NCBI GenBank assembly: GCA_023396045.1
Contig: JAEWXD010000023.1
Location: 1-22,395 of the forward strand
Length of the DNA: 22,395 nt
Direction of reading: 5' to 3'
Origin: Bacillota bacterium
GTDB lineage: Bacteria; Bacillota; Clostridia; Christensenellales; Aristaeellaceae
The position numbers and the translations under genes are program-made. A model generated the notes under the pieces. The model saw nothing but the letters and a program-made list of their open reading frames with translations, ran no database searches and was not told where the DNA came from. Within the stretch, counting starts at the first letter, position 1. Every line of letters starts with the position of its first letter. This document shows, piece by piece, positions 15,430 to 22,343 of the stretch.

Positions 15430-15458
15430 ATTGTAGCACATTCCATTTTGCTTTTCCA
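15430..15458 (-). promoter_or_regulatory. Candidate promoter of the AlgJ/AlgX-like gene and hydrolase
   Basis: On the minus strand TGGAAA (15458-15453), 17 bases, then TACAAT (15435-15430), preceded by TGC as an extended -10. About 18 bases before the start codon. Confidence 0.45.
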
Positions 15459-15459
15459 G

Positions 15460-15486
15460 TTGACGAGGGGAATATTTTGGTATACC
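15460..15486 (+). promoter_or_regulatory. Candidate promoter of the MBOAT gene
   Basis: TTGACG (15460-15465) and TATACC (15481-15486) with a short 15-base spacer and TGG before the -10 (extended type). It starts one base from the -35 of the divergent promoter, so both could be controlled together. Confidence 0.4.
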
Positions 15487-15506
15487 CTTAAAAGCAAGGA
15501 GGCATT

Positions 15507-16910
15507 ATGGTTTTTAGTTCTACACTCTTTTTATTTTTGTTTTTACCGTTTACAATAGGTATCTATTTTATAATGCCCAAGGCTTTTCGCAACAACTTTT
15601 TATTGCTTGCCAGCCTTGCTTTTTTAGCCATGGGCAGTGTGTATTCCACGGCCATTATGCTATGCAGTATAACCGTGAACTTTTTTTGTGGCTTAGGTAT
15701 GCATAAATGGAAACATACCTCTGCAATTAAAAACTTCTTTTTTATAGTGGCGCTGCTTGGTAACCTTGGCTTATTGTTTTATTTTAAATATGGCAACCTT
15801 ATTACCCATGGCATAAATACCGTATTCAAAACCACTTGGGTAAGTGAAATATTTTTGCCCATAGGCATCAGCTTTTTTATATTTCAAGGCCTAAGCTATA
15901 TCATAGACTTATACCGCGGGCAAGTGGAAGTACAAAAAAACCCTTTGCATTTGGCACTCTATATTGCCTTGTTTCCCCAGTTGATTGCAGGCCCCATTGT
16001 GCGTTATTCCCAAGTGGAATATGAACTAAAGCATAGAACACATAGCACAGAGAACGTGTACATCGGGTTACAACGGTTTATCATTGGTCTAAGCAAAAAA
16101 ATGCTATTGGCAAACCCCGTAGCCACTGTGGTAGACCATGTATTTGCAAACCCCGATGAGCAAAGCCACGCTGTGCTCCTATTTGCTATACTTTGCTATG
16201 CCCTGCAAATTTATTTTGATTTTTCCGGCTATAGCGACATGGCCATAGGGCTTGGGCGTGTATTCGGCTTCCATTTTAACGAAAACTTTAACCTGCCCTA
16301 TATCAGCAGTTCTTTAAGTGAATTTTGGAAACGTTGGCATATTAGCCTTTCTTCCTGGTTTAGGGATTATCTATACATCCCCTTGGGTGGCAACCGCAAA
16401 GGCAACCAATATGTAAACCTGCTGATTGTTTTTGCTGCCACCGGTATTTGGCATGGTGCCCATTTGGTATATCTCTTTTGGGGATTGTGGCATGGTCTGT
16501 TTTTAATGATAGAACACTATTTAAAAAAGAAAGGCAAATTGCAAAACAAAGGTTTCTCACCCCTTGGGTTTATATACACCTTATTTGTGGTACTTGTGGG
16601 GTGGGTTCCCTTCCGTGCCGGTGGACTTGCAAGCTTTAAAGCCTTTATACAAGCCTTTTTGCACGCAAACAGCGGCTACATACGCTTTGACCTTAGCTAT
16701 TACTGCAATGCATATATAGGTTTACTGTTTATTGTAGGCTGGTTGATTGCTTGGGGTTTGCCACAAAAATATTTTCAAAAACTACCAACGAAGTTCCAAA
16801 GCGGTTTTAAGAATTATGTGCAACCCTACCTGTTGCTGTTGTGCTTGGTGCTCTGCATTATTTACTTAGTAAACGGCACATTTAACCCTTTTATCTACTT
16901 CCAATTTTAA
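15507..16910 (+). CDS. MBOAT O-acyltransferase (AlgI/DltB-like)
   Basis: A 467-residue polytopic protein of the membrane-bound O-acyltransferase family. AlgI-type signatures: LPIGISFFIFQGLSYIID (117-134), FPQLIAGPIVRY (156-167), FDFSGYSDMAIGLGRVFG (237-254), FWKRWHISLSSWFRDYLY (273-290) and ATGIWHGA (311-318) with the catalytic His316 and the conserved His278. It passes an acyl (usually acetyl) group across the membrane to a carrier protein or exported polymer. Unlike dltB it is not beside dltA, dltC or dltD; its partner is the divergent AlgJ/AlgX-like protein, so polysaccharide or cell-wall O-acetylation is the better guess. The start has AAGGAGG five bases upstream. The gene ends at a long shared terminator. 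Confidence 0.94.
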   Translation: MVFSSTLFLFLFLPFTIGIYFIMPKAFRNNFLLLASLAFLAMGSVYSTAIMLCSITVNFFCGLGMHKWKHTSAIKNFFFIVALLGNLGLLFYFKYGNLITHGINTVFKTTWVSEIFLPIGISFFIFQGLSYIIDLYRGQVEVQKNPLHLALYIALFPQLIAGPIVRYSQVEYELKHRTHSTENVYIGLQRFIIGLSKKMLLANPVATVVDHVFANPDEQSHAVLLFAILCYALQIYFDFSGYSDMAIGLGRVFGFHFNENFNLPYISSSLSEFWKRWHISLSSWFRDYLYIPLGGNRKGNQYVNLLIVFAATGIWHGAHLVYLFWGLWHGLFLMIEHYLKKKGKLQNKGFSPLGFIYTLFVVLVGWVPFRAGGLASFKAFIQAFLHANSGYIRFDLSYYCNAYIGLLFIVGWLIAWGLPQKYFQKLPTKFQSGFKNYVQPYLLLLCLVLCIIYLVNGTFNPFIYFQF

Positions 16911-16911
16911 C

Positions 16912-16955
16912 AAATATAAAAGTTCTTCTTATAATTCAGAAGAACTTTTATATTT
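16912..16955. terminator. Bidirectional terminator between MBOAT and Nudix genes
   Basis: A perfect 18-bp inverted repeat (AAATATAAAAGTTCTTCT and its complement) around an 8-base loop separates two convergent genes. T-rich arms on both strands make it suitable for both directions. Confidence 0.8.
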
Positions 16956-16990
16956 CTGTTTGTTAAAACACCATTTGCCAATAAAACAAT

Positions 16991-17458
16991 TTATTTGTAT
17001 TCTACAACATAGTTTTCGCTTTGTTCATTCCAAAGAATAAATACTTCAGAATATACATTTGGTAAATGAAACAAAGGCGACTTTGCATAATGCACACATG
17101 AGAATTTTGCGTCCGGAGCAGCAAGCAGCTGCTCTCTTTTCACCCAAAACTGTTCGCCCTCTTCGCCATTTTCTATAAGCGATCCATGAAAATCTTTACT
17201 TTTATACATATAGCAAAGATATCTATCATCATTTTGTGTGTTTGCCCAATGTACAAGGCCACAATAGCTAAGACTATCAATACATAAACCGGTTTCTTCC
17301 TTTACTTCACGTATTGCGCAATCTGCAAAGCTTTCCCCTTTTTCTACATGACCGCCGGGAAAAGACCAGCCTTTGTATTTTTTTGTGCGATTTTGCACAA
17401 GTACTTCATCTGTATCTTCCTTATGGAGCATTACACAGGTTACCAATTCTGCATTCAT
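16991..17458 (-). CDS. Nudix hydrolase (MutT-like)
   Basis: A 155-residue Nudix protein. The Nudix box runs from G36 to L58 and fits GX5EX7REUXEEXGU exactly (G36, E42, R50-E51, E54-E55, G57). It hydrolyses a nucleoside diphosphate linked to another moiety; the KGWSFPGGHVEKGE layout is typical of MutT/8-oxo-dGTP diphosphatase-like enzymes, but Nudix substrates cannot be read from the box alone. The ATG at 17458 lies seven bases after the stop of the metallophosphoesterase gene, with TAGGTGG upstream. It is the third gene of an operon that begins with a uracil-DNA glycosylase, so a role in nucleotide or DNA-damage clean-up is plausible (inference). Confidence 0.95.
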   Translation of the reverse strand: MNAELVTCVMLHKEDTDEVLVQNRTKKYKGWSFPGGHVEKGESFADCAIREVKEETGLCIDSLSYCGLVHWANTQNDDRYLCYMYKSKDFHGSLIENGEEGEQFWVKREQLLAAPDAKFSCVHYAKSPLFHLPNVYSEVFILWNEQSENYVVEYK

Positions 17459-17465
17459 AAACCAC

Positions 17466-18284
17466 CTACTGCAAATCTACAATAACAAGTTCAGGGGGAT
17501 TGTTGAGGCGAATGGGGATTATGCTGTTACCAAGCCCTCGGCTTACGATGATTTGGCTTGCATCCAAGCTATGCACACCCTCTGTATAGGGTGGAAAAAA
17601 GCCTTGCCCCGGTGCATATATACTGCGCCACAAGCGAAACTGCCCCCCATGTGCATGGCCACTGAATACATGATCTACTTGTTTTTGAGCATATAACAGA
17701 AAATATTCCGGCCTATGACTGAGCAAAAGCTGAGGTTTGCTTCTATCCCAAGCCAATCGTTCCAAGTTGGACTGCATGGTTTGTTCTTGTGCTTGCCTTG
17801 TTTGGCGCAAGCCATAATACAAAGGGTCCGGCACACCATGAATCAAAAATTCCTGCCCTTTCATTTGTATGGTAAGGCTCTTGCCATCTGCAATATTTAC
17901 ATTTAAATGTTCAAGCTCCACCATAAATTCCAATAACAAATCCTGACGGTAGGCTTCATGGTTACCGCTTACATAGTAAATGGGTGCAATGCCCGCAATT
18001 TGTTTTACAAAATCTACGGAATTTTGTAGGTTTGGGCGGCGGCCATCAAACATATCGCCTGTTAAAAAGATAAGGTCCGGCTTCGCCTCTTGTATGGCTT
18101 GCACAAGCGTTGCATTTTGCTTGCCAAAGCTTGCATTGTGCAAATCGCTCACATGGGCAATACGTATATTTTTCAGCCTGCTTTGCACCATATAATGACT
18201 TACCATAAGCCTTTGGTTTTCAAATACGCCATACATAAAAAGCAATAAGCATAATATAGCAAAAATAAGTATGCGTTTTTTCAT
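17466..18284 (-). CDS. Membrane-anchored metallophosphoesterase (YkuE-like)
   Basis: A 272-residue calcineurin-like phosphoesterase. An N-terminal hydrophobic segment (about 5-20) acts as an anchor or uncleaved signal, so the domain should face outside. All metal-binding motifs are present: D47-L-H49 in HVSDLHN, GD77 in LTGDMFD, GNH109E, H190 in LLLSHRPE, and SGH210AH212GGQ. The C-terminal PGQGFFPPYTEG and SRGLGNSIIPIR stretches match the YkuE/YaeI-like group, reported to act on lipid-linked or other phosphodiesters; the substrate here is unknown. The ATG overlaps the stop of the uracil-DNA glycosylase by four bases (ATGA), with AAGGAG upstream. Confidence 0.93.
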   Translation of the reverse strand: MKKRILIFAILCLLLFMYGVFENQRLMVSHYMVQSRLKNIRIAHVSDLHNASFGKQNATLVQAIQEAKPDLIFLTGDMFDGRRPNLQNSVDFVKQIAGIAPIYYVSGNHEAYRQDLLLEFMVELEHLNVNIADGKSLTIQMKGQEFLIHGVPDPLYYGLRQTRQAQEQTMQSNLERLAWDRSKPQLLLSHRPEYFLLYAQKQVDHVFSGHAHGGQFRLWRSIYAPGQGFFPPYTEGVHSLDASQIIVSRGLGNSIIPIRLNNPPELVIVDLQ

Positions 18285-18847
18285 AGGTTCTCCTTAAGTT
18301 TCATTTTAAGGGCAAGCAAATCCTCTGCATAAGTGGCTTGCAAACTGCGATTATAGATGATGGCTGCCGGGTGATATAAAGGAAACAACCTATGCTCCTG
18401 CACTTGCAACAGCTTGCCATGCACTTCCCCTATGTTAAAATTGCCAAACACGGAAAGTGCGGTATTGCCCAGCGTAACAATCCATTGTGGTTGCACCAAG
18501 GCAATTTCTTGCATAAGGTAAGGCTTAAAAAAAGCAATTTCATATTTGTTTGGAGGTCTGTTTACCACATTGCCTGCAGGGCTGATTTTGCTTGGGCGAA
18601 TTTTTACCATGTTACTGATATACAGTTCCTGCCTTTGTAAACCAAGGGTTTGCAAAAATCCATCTAAATTTTTACCGGCTTTACCCACAAAAGGCCTTCC
18701 CTGCAACTCTTCCTGTGCACCGGGGGCTTCACCTATGAGCAGTATTTTGGCATGCAGACTACCTTCTCCAAACACCAGGCGATGGGTAATACCATTGCTT
18801 AAAGCATCTGTTTGTAATTGTTCATATAGTTTTTGTAATGCTTGCAT
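18281..18847 (-). CDS. Uracil-DNA glycosylase superfamily protein, family 4-like without Fe-S cysteines
   Basis: A 188-residue family 4/5-like uracil-DNA glycosylase, which would excise uracil from DNA to start base excision repair. It has motif A GEAPG (39-43) followed by GRPFVGKAGKNLD (50-62), VTLGN (124-128) and the motif B region PLYHPAAIIYN with His159. Family 4 enzymes carry four cysteines binding a 4Fe-4S cluster; this protein has no cysteine at all. The CxxC near the N-terminus is absent, VKCRP reads VKIRP (Ile83) and the fourth Cys position reads Phe107. I recall similar cysteine-free clostridial proteins, so this may be a known subfamily. The start at 18847 has GAGGAAA upstream; the frame to 18946 reads through the promoter and terminator. 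First gene of the operon. Confidence 0.9.
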   Translation of the reverse strand: MQALQKLYEQLQTDALSNGITHRLVFGEGSLHAKILLIGEAPGAQEELQGRPFVGKAGKNLDGFLQTLGLQRQELYISNMVKIRPSKISPAGNVVNRPPNKYEIAFFKPYLMQEIALVQPQWIVTLGNTALSVFGNFNIGEVHGKLLQVQEHRLFPLYHPAAIIYNRSLQATYAEDLLALKMKLKENL

Positions 18848-18874
18848 AATTTCCTCTATTGCTTTGATATATAT

Positions 18875-18883
18875 AGTATAGCA
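18875..18883 (-). promoter_or_regulatory. Extended -10 promoter of the uracil-DNA glycosylase operon
   Basis: On the minus strand TGCTATACT lies about 28 bases before the start codon, between the glycosyltransferase terminator and the gene. The -35 is poor. Confidence 0.5.
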
Positions 18884-18894
18884 TAGATTTTCAA

Positions 18895-18920
18895 ATAGAA
18901 AAAATCGCCCTAAGGCGATT
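18895..18920 (-). terminator. Terminator of the glycosyltransferase gene
   Basis: On the minus strand AATCGCC-TTAG-GGCGATT is followed by TTTTTC. The stem begins inside the stop codon of the glycosyltransferase gene, so the gene ends directly in its terminator. Confidence 0.85.
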
Positions 18921-19824
18921 ATTCTATATCTTTTTTGTTTTGGCAAATATACATAGGGCGTTGTTTGATTTCGTTATACATCATGGAAATATAAAAACCG
19001 ATCACCCCTACACCTATCATAATGGCACTGCCGGTAATAAGCTGCAATAATATAACAGTGGTAAAGCCGCGCAAGGCTCTGCCGGTAAAAAAGTCAAAAA
19101 AAGTGGTTATAATCAAGGGAATCGCCAATGCTAAAAAGAGCAGACCCAAGATAGTGATCAATTGCAAGGGTACACTGGAAAAAGAAGCAATATTAACCAA
19201 TGCATAACGAAACAAGCTTACAAAATTCCATTTGCTGTGCCCCACTTGCCTTTGCTTTACATTGTAATATACATTGCATTGAGAAAAGCCACTAAACGAT
19301 ACCAAGCCACGAAAGAACTTTTGCCTTTCCGGCATGGCCACCAACAATTGCACCACACGCTTATCCAACAGTTTAAAGTCGCTTGCGCCTATCATATTGC
19401 CATGCATGGCTGTGCCCATCATTTTATTAAACAAATTGGCAGAAAGCTTATGAAAAAAGCCCTTGCGCTCCTCTTCCTGTTTTACAAAGTTCACAACGGC
19501 ATAGCCTTCCTTTTGCCACAGCTCCACCATTTTAGGAATCATTTCTACAGGGTGCTGCAGGTCGCAATCAATCACGATGGCGGCATCTCCCTTACTATGT
19601 GCAAGGCCACAGGCAATGGCGGCTTCCTTACCAAAGTTGCGTGAAAATTGTATGCCCTTCACCGGCAACTGTTCTATGGCTTGCCAAGTGCCATCTTTAC
19701 TGCCATCATCTATAAAAATAATTTGATACTCTATACCATGCTCTTTACAAATAGCGTCTATAGCTTCATAACAAGGGGCAATATTGCCCGCTTCATTCAA
19801 TGCGGGAACAATAAAATCTACCAT
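18919..19824 (-). CDS. Family 2 glycosyltransferase with two C-terminal membrane helices (GtrB/DPM1-like)
   Basis: A 301-residue GT2 enzyme that would move a sugar from a nucleotide to polyprenyl phosphate on the inner membrane face. The GT-A domain has VDFIVPALNEAGNI (2-15), FIDDGSKDGT (37-46), SRNFGKEAAIACGL (61-74) and the DCDLQHP metal/nucleotide motif (86-92). GHSKWNF (195-201) and two hydrophobic segments (about 218-242 and 253-281) ending in YNEIKQRP are typical of the GtrB/YkoT/Csb-like group that makes undecaprenyl-phosphate sugars. It could feed a sugar to lipopolysaccharide, teichoic acid or protein glycosylation; no partner flippase or GT-C enzyme is in view. The ATG at 19824 has AAGGAG five bases upstream. 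Monocistronic. Confidence 0.94.
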   Translation of the reverse strand: MVDFIVPALNEAGNIAPCYEAIDAICKEHGIEYQIIFIDDGSKDGTWQAIEQLPVKGIQFSRNFGKEAAIACGLAHSKGDAAIVIDCDLQHPVEMIPKMVELWQKEGYAVVNFVKQEEERKGFFHKLSANLFNKMMGTAMHGNMIGASDFKLLDKRVVQLLVAMPERQKFFRGLVSFSGFSQCNVYYNVKQRQVGHSKWNFVSLFRYALVNIASFSSVPLQLITILGLLFLALAIPLIITTFFDFFTGRALRGFTTVILLQLITGSAIMIGVGVIGFYISMMYNEIKQRPMYICQNKKDIE

Positions 19825-19853
19825 ACGCTCTCCTTAGATATATAATCGTTAAT

Positions 19854-19881
19854 AGTATAGCATGTTTTATTGAATATGCAA
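19854..19881 (-). promoter_or_regulatory. Promoter of the glycosyltransferase gene
   Basis: On the minus strand TTGCAT (19881-19876), 16 bases, then TATACT (19859-19854) with TGC directly before it (extended -10). About 30 bases before the start codon. Confidence 0.6.
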
Positions 19882-19953
19882 ATGAACAAACAAGTCGCAC
19901 AGAAGGCATATTTTACAATATGTTTTTTAAAACTTGTGTGTTTCATCTTTTGC

Positions 19954-19982
19954 TTGACTTTAAGCGCTAATTGCAATACAAT
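19954..19982 (+). promoter_or_regulatory. Promoter of tRNA-Pro
   Basis: TTGACT (19954-19959), 17 bases, then TACAAT (19977-19982), 13 bases upstream of the mature tRNA 5' end. Confidence 0.75.
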
Positions 19983-19995
19983 ATTGTTTATATAA

Positions 19996-20072
19996 CGAGG
20001 TGTAGCGCAGTTTGGTAGCGCGTCTGGTTCGGGACTAGAAGGTCGCAGGTTCGAATCCTGTCACCTCGACCA
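19996..20072 (+). tRNA. tRNA-Pro (CGG)
   Basis: 77 nt with encoded CCA. Acceptor stem CGAGGTG/CACCTCG, D stem GCGC/GCGC, anticodon stem TCTGG/CTAGA (one G-T pair) around TTCGGGA, T stem GCAGG/CCTGT with TTCGAAT loop. Anticodon CGG reads CCG proline codons. It stands alone with its own promoter and terminator. Confidence 0.95.
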
Positions 20073-20087
20073 TATAAGCTTTATTTT

Positions 20088-20117
20088 AAACCTTTGACGG
20101 TATAGTCAAAGGTTTTT
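20088..20117 (+). terminator. Terminator of tRNA-Pro
   Basis: AAACCTTTGAC-GGTATA-GTCAAAGGTTT followed by TT, 15 bases past the tRNA end; an 11-bp perfect stem whose right arm ends in a T run. Confidence 0.85.
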
Positions 20118-20339
20118 AATTATTACCATATAAGCCCAATAAAAATGAACTTTACTATAAAGAGCCATGTATGCTTATTAAAAAGATTTAAAAACCCATT
20201 TGACCCAAACATTTGTGCAAAGTTCCATATTTCCCTTACTAACATATGCATTAAACATAAAAACAGATATTTTTATTTATCAAATTTACCAATATATAAT
20301 TTATATTTATTCATATTTTCTTCAAACAAACAATCTAAC

Positions 20340-20367
20340 TTGTATAAATAAATAATTCTGTTATACT
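20340..20367 (+). promoter_or_regulatory. Promoter of the rhodanese gene
   Basis: TTGTAT (20340-20345), 16 bases, then TATACT (20362-20367), 31 bases before the start codon; a perfect AGGAGGT ribosome binding site follows at 20386-20392. Confidence 0.55.
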
Positions 20368-20398
20368 GTTAATGCATATAAATGCAGGAGGTAAAATT

Positions 20399-21745
20399 AT
20401 GAAAAAGAGAATAATAAGCATATTACTGGTATTAACCATGTTTGTTACACTTACTTCTTTTGCAGGTGTTGCTGGTGCAGAAGCAAGCTTTGCAAAAGCC
20501 ACTGTAGAAGAAGTAAAAGAAGCTTTGGCTAACCAAACCGCCGTTGTGGTAGACGCCAGAAGCAACGATGCCTATGCAGGTTGGGCAACCAAAGAAAATG
20601 CCTTGGGCGGCCATATTGCCGGCGCAACCGATTTTTCTGCAAACTGGCTTACAGCCACTTTTGATGACAAAAACAACCTGAACGGCATGACCCGTGAAGA
20701 ACATCTTCAAAAGTATATGGAAGATAAAAAAATCACCAGTGAAACACCTGTGATTGTATATGATGAATCCGGTGCACAAGCACTTGCTGTTGCAGGCTAC
20801 TTGGCATCCAAAGGCGTAAAAAACATAAAAACTTTTGACCTGAATGAATGGAAAGAAGAATTGCAAAGTTACCCTAACTACCAACTCTACTTGCCACCAA
20901 GCGTTGTAAACGCACTTTTACAAGGTGAAACTGTAAAAGAAATCGGCGAAGTGAAAGACTTAAAAGTATTGGAAGTCAGCTGGGGCAGTATACAGGAATC
21001 CTCTTACTTAAAAGGCCATGTACCTACAGCCTTGCACGTAAACAGCGATGATTTTGATAATGAAAACAATTTCTATTTGTTAGAAAGCGACGAAACATTA
21101 TTGAACCTTGCTAAGAGCCTCGGTATTACTACCGAAAGCACTGTAGTTACCACCGGCGACGCTATTTTTTCTGCCCGTTACGCAACCTTATTAAAATACT
21201 TGGGCGTTAAAAATGTATATGTAATGAGCGGTGGTGTGAACGGCTGGGCAAATGCCGGCTTTGAGATGGAAACCACAGAAAACAAGCCTGTTGCTGTAGA
21301 AGACTTTGGTACTACTACACCACAAAATCCAGATATTATTGATACAGTAGATGAAGTAAAAACCTTAAAAGAAAACCCAGACTTTGTTCTTGTTGACAAT
21401 AGAACCAAAGAAGAATTTGCCGGCAAAACATCCGGCTATGGTTATTTTGATATTGCCGGCCGCATTGAAGGCGCAGTATACGGTTATGCCGGTGTTGGCA
21501 ATGCAAGCTCTATGCTCTACTACAAAAACCTAGATGATACCATGCGCAATGGTTATGAAATTTTAGACATGTGGGCAGGCGCAGGCATTGATGTAAACAA
21601 GCACCTCTCCTTCTACTGTGGTGGTGGCTACCGTGCCGCAGAAGTACTTTGGGACGCCTATGTAATGGGACTTACCAATGTTTCCTTATTCTCTGACGGT
21701 TGGTGCGGTTGGTCCTCTTTGGGCAACCCATACATTGTAGACTAA
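20399..21745 (+). CDS. Exported triple-rhodanese sulfurtransferase-like protein
   Basis: A 448-residue protein with a signal peptide (MKKRIISILL..., likely cleavage near AGA/AEA about residue 27-29) and three rhodanese-like repeats. Repeat 1 (about 33-160) has VVVDARSNDAYAGW and a GHIAGATDF turn, but its active loop is VYDESGAQA without Cys. Repeat 2 (about 185-290) has GHVPTALHV and the loop TTGDAIFSARYA, again without Cys. Repeat 3 (about 315-448) has LVDNRTKEEFAG, GRIEGAV and the catalytic loop FYCGGGYRAAE with Cys407, so only this one can carry a persulfide. The first two are probably structural or ligand-binding. It acts outside the membrane, perhaps on thiosulfate, polysulfide or protein thiols; the substrate is unknown. 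The start at 20399 is set by AGGAGGT and the signal peptide. Monocistronic with its own promoter and terminator. Confidence 0.92.
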   Translation: MKKRIISILLVLTMFVTLTSFAGVAGAEASFAKATVEEVKEALANQTAVVVDARSNDAYAGWATKENALGGHIAGATDFSANWLTATFDDKNNLNGMTREEHLQKYMEDKKITSETPVIVYDESGAQALAVAGYLASKGVKNIKTFDLNEWKEELQSYPNYQLYLPPSVVNALLQGETVKEIGEVKDLKVLEVSWGSIQESSYLKGHVPTALHVNSDDFDNENNFYLLESDETLLNLAKSLGITTESTVVTTGDAIFSARYATLLKYLGVKNVYVMSGGVNGWANAGFEMETTENKPVAVEDFGTTTPQNPDIIDTVDEVKTLKENPDFVLVDNRTKEEFAGKTSGYGYFDIAGRIEGAVYGYAGVGNASSMLYYKNLDDTMRNGYEILDMWAGAGIDVNKHLSFYCGGGYRAAEVLWDAYVMGLTNVSLFSDGWCGWSSLGNPYIVD

Positions 21746-21752
21746 TGTATTG

Positions 21753-21779
21753 CAAAAGGCAGCGCATAGCTGCCTTTTG
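21753..21779 (+). terminator. Terminator of the rhodanese gene
   Basis: CAAAAGGCAGC-GCATA-GCTGCCTTTTG, an 11-bp perfect stem seven bases past the stop codon; the A/T ends of the arms allow use in both directions. Confidence 0.8.
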
Positions 21780-21798
21780 TAAAACAGAAAGAACAAAA

Positions 21799-22233
21799 AT
21801 GAAAAAAATAACCCTCGCTATGCTTGGCTTATTGCAAATAACCTGCTTAACAAGTGCATATATACTGCACTACTTTACCTATCGTACCATGGGTATGTCT
21901 AGGTACGTTGTAGTAATGAGCAAAACGATGGCACAACTACTACCTATGCAGTGGCTCATTTATTTTGGCATGGGTCTATTTGGGCTTTGTACCACTTACT
22001 TGCTTATAAAATACAACAGGCATAACTTTGCAAGTAAATACAGGCTGTATTTCAACATAGAAAGCATAGTGTTATTACTTGCAAGTAGTATATATACCTT
22101 TGTTTTTAACATTAATAAATTTCGCGATTACTATTATATAAGTATATTTTGCAATATTATTTTACTATTGCAAATAGGCAAATTGTATTTGCTGCTTTTC
22201 AATACTAAAAGCAAAAATCAACCACCTGCATAG
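21799..22233 (+). CDS. Small four-helix membrane protein of unknown function
   Basis: I do not recognise this 144-residue protein. It has four hydrophobic segments (about 5-27, 50-70, 86-104 and 111-134), short loops and a basic C-terminal tail (NTKSKNQPPA). The first segment could be read as a signal sequence but is followed by LHYFTYRT rather than a cleavage site. The layout resembles small DUF-type integral membrane proteins; nothing marks a catalytic site. I start at 21799 because MKKITLAML gives a natural N-terminus and the longer frame to 21700 lies inside the rhodanese gene and its terminator. The ribosome binding site (AGAAAGAA) is weak, and the gene sits 53 bases behind the rhodanese terminator, so it may depend on read-through. 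Its stop codon lies inside its own terminator hairpin. Confidence 0.75.
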   Translation: MKKITLAMLGLLQITCLTSAYILHYFTYRTMGMSRYVVVMSKTMAQLLPMQWLIYFGMGLFGLCTTYLLIKYNRHNFASKYRLYFNIESIVLLLASSIYTFVFNINKFRDYYYISIFCNIILLLQIGKLYLLLFNTKSKNQPPA

Positions 22234-22246
22234 CAGGTGGTTTTTT
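22221..22246 (+). terminator. Terminator overlapping the end of the membrane-protein gene
   Basis: ACCACCTGC-ATA-GCAGGTGGT followed by T5, a 9-bp perfect stem. The left arm encodes the last residues and the loop contains part of the TAG stop codon. Confidence 0.9.
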
Positions 22247-22343
22247 AATAAGCGCAGCTCTGTTGCTAAACCGGTTTTCTAAAACTTTACTCTGTTTATA
22301 TTGTTTTAAAAACGAAAAGGAAAGCGTATCGGTTTTTGTATTC

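Larger units (their letters stand above)
20073..20398. other. Non-coding interval after tRNA-Pro
   Basis: The tRNA terminator is at the left and the rhodanese promoter and ribosome binding site at the right. Between them lies about 220 bases of very AT-rich sequence. A 68-codon plus-strand frame from 20145 has no ribosome binding site and an unremarkable composition (Asn, Ile, Lys, Phe), so I do not call it a gene. Confidence 0.55.

Noticed and set aside
20145..20351. 68-codon plus-strand frame between tRNA-Pro and the rhodanese gene
   Set aside because: No ribosome binding site, AT-driven composition, and the frame runs into the rhodanese promoter.
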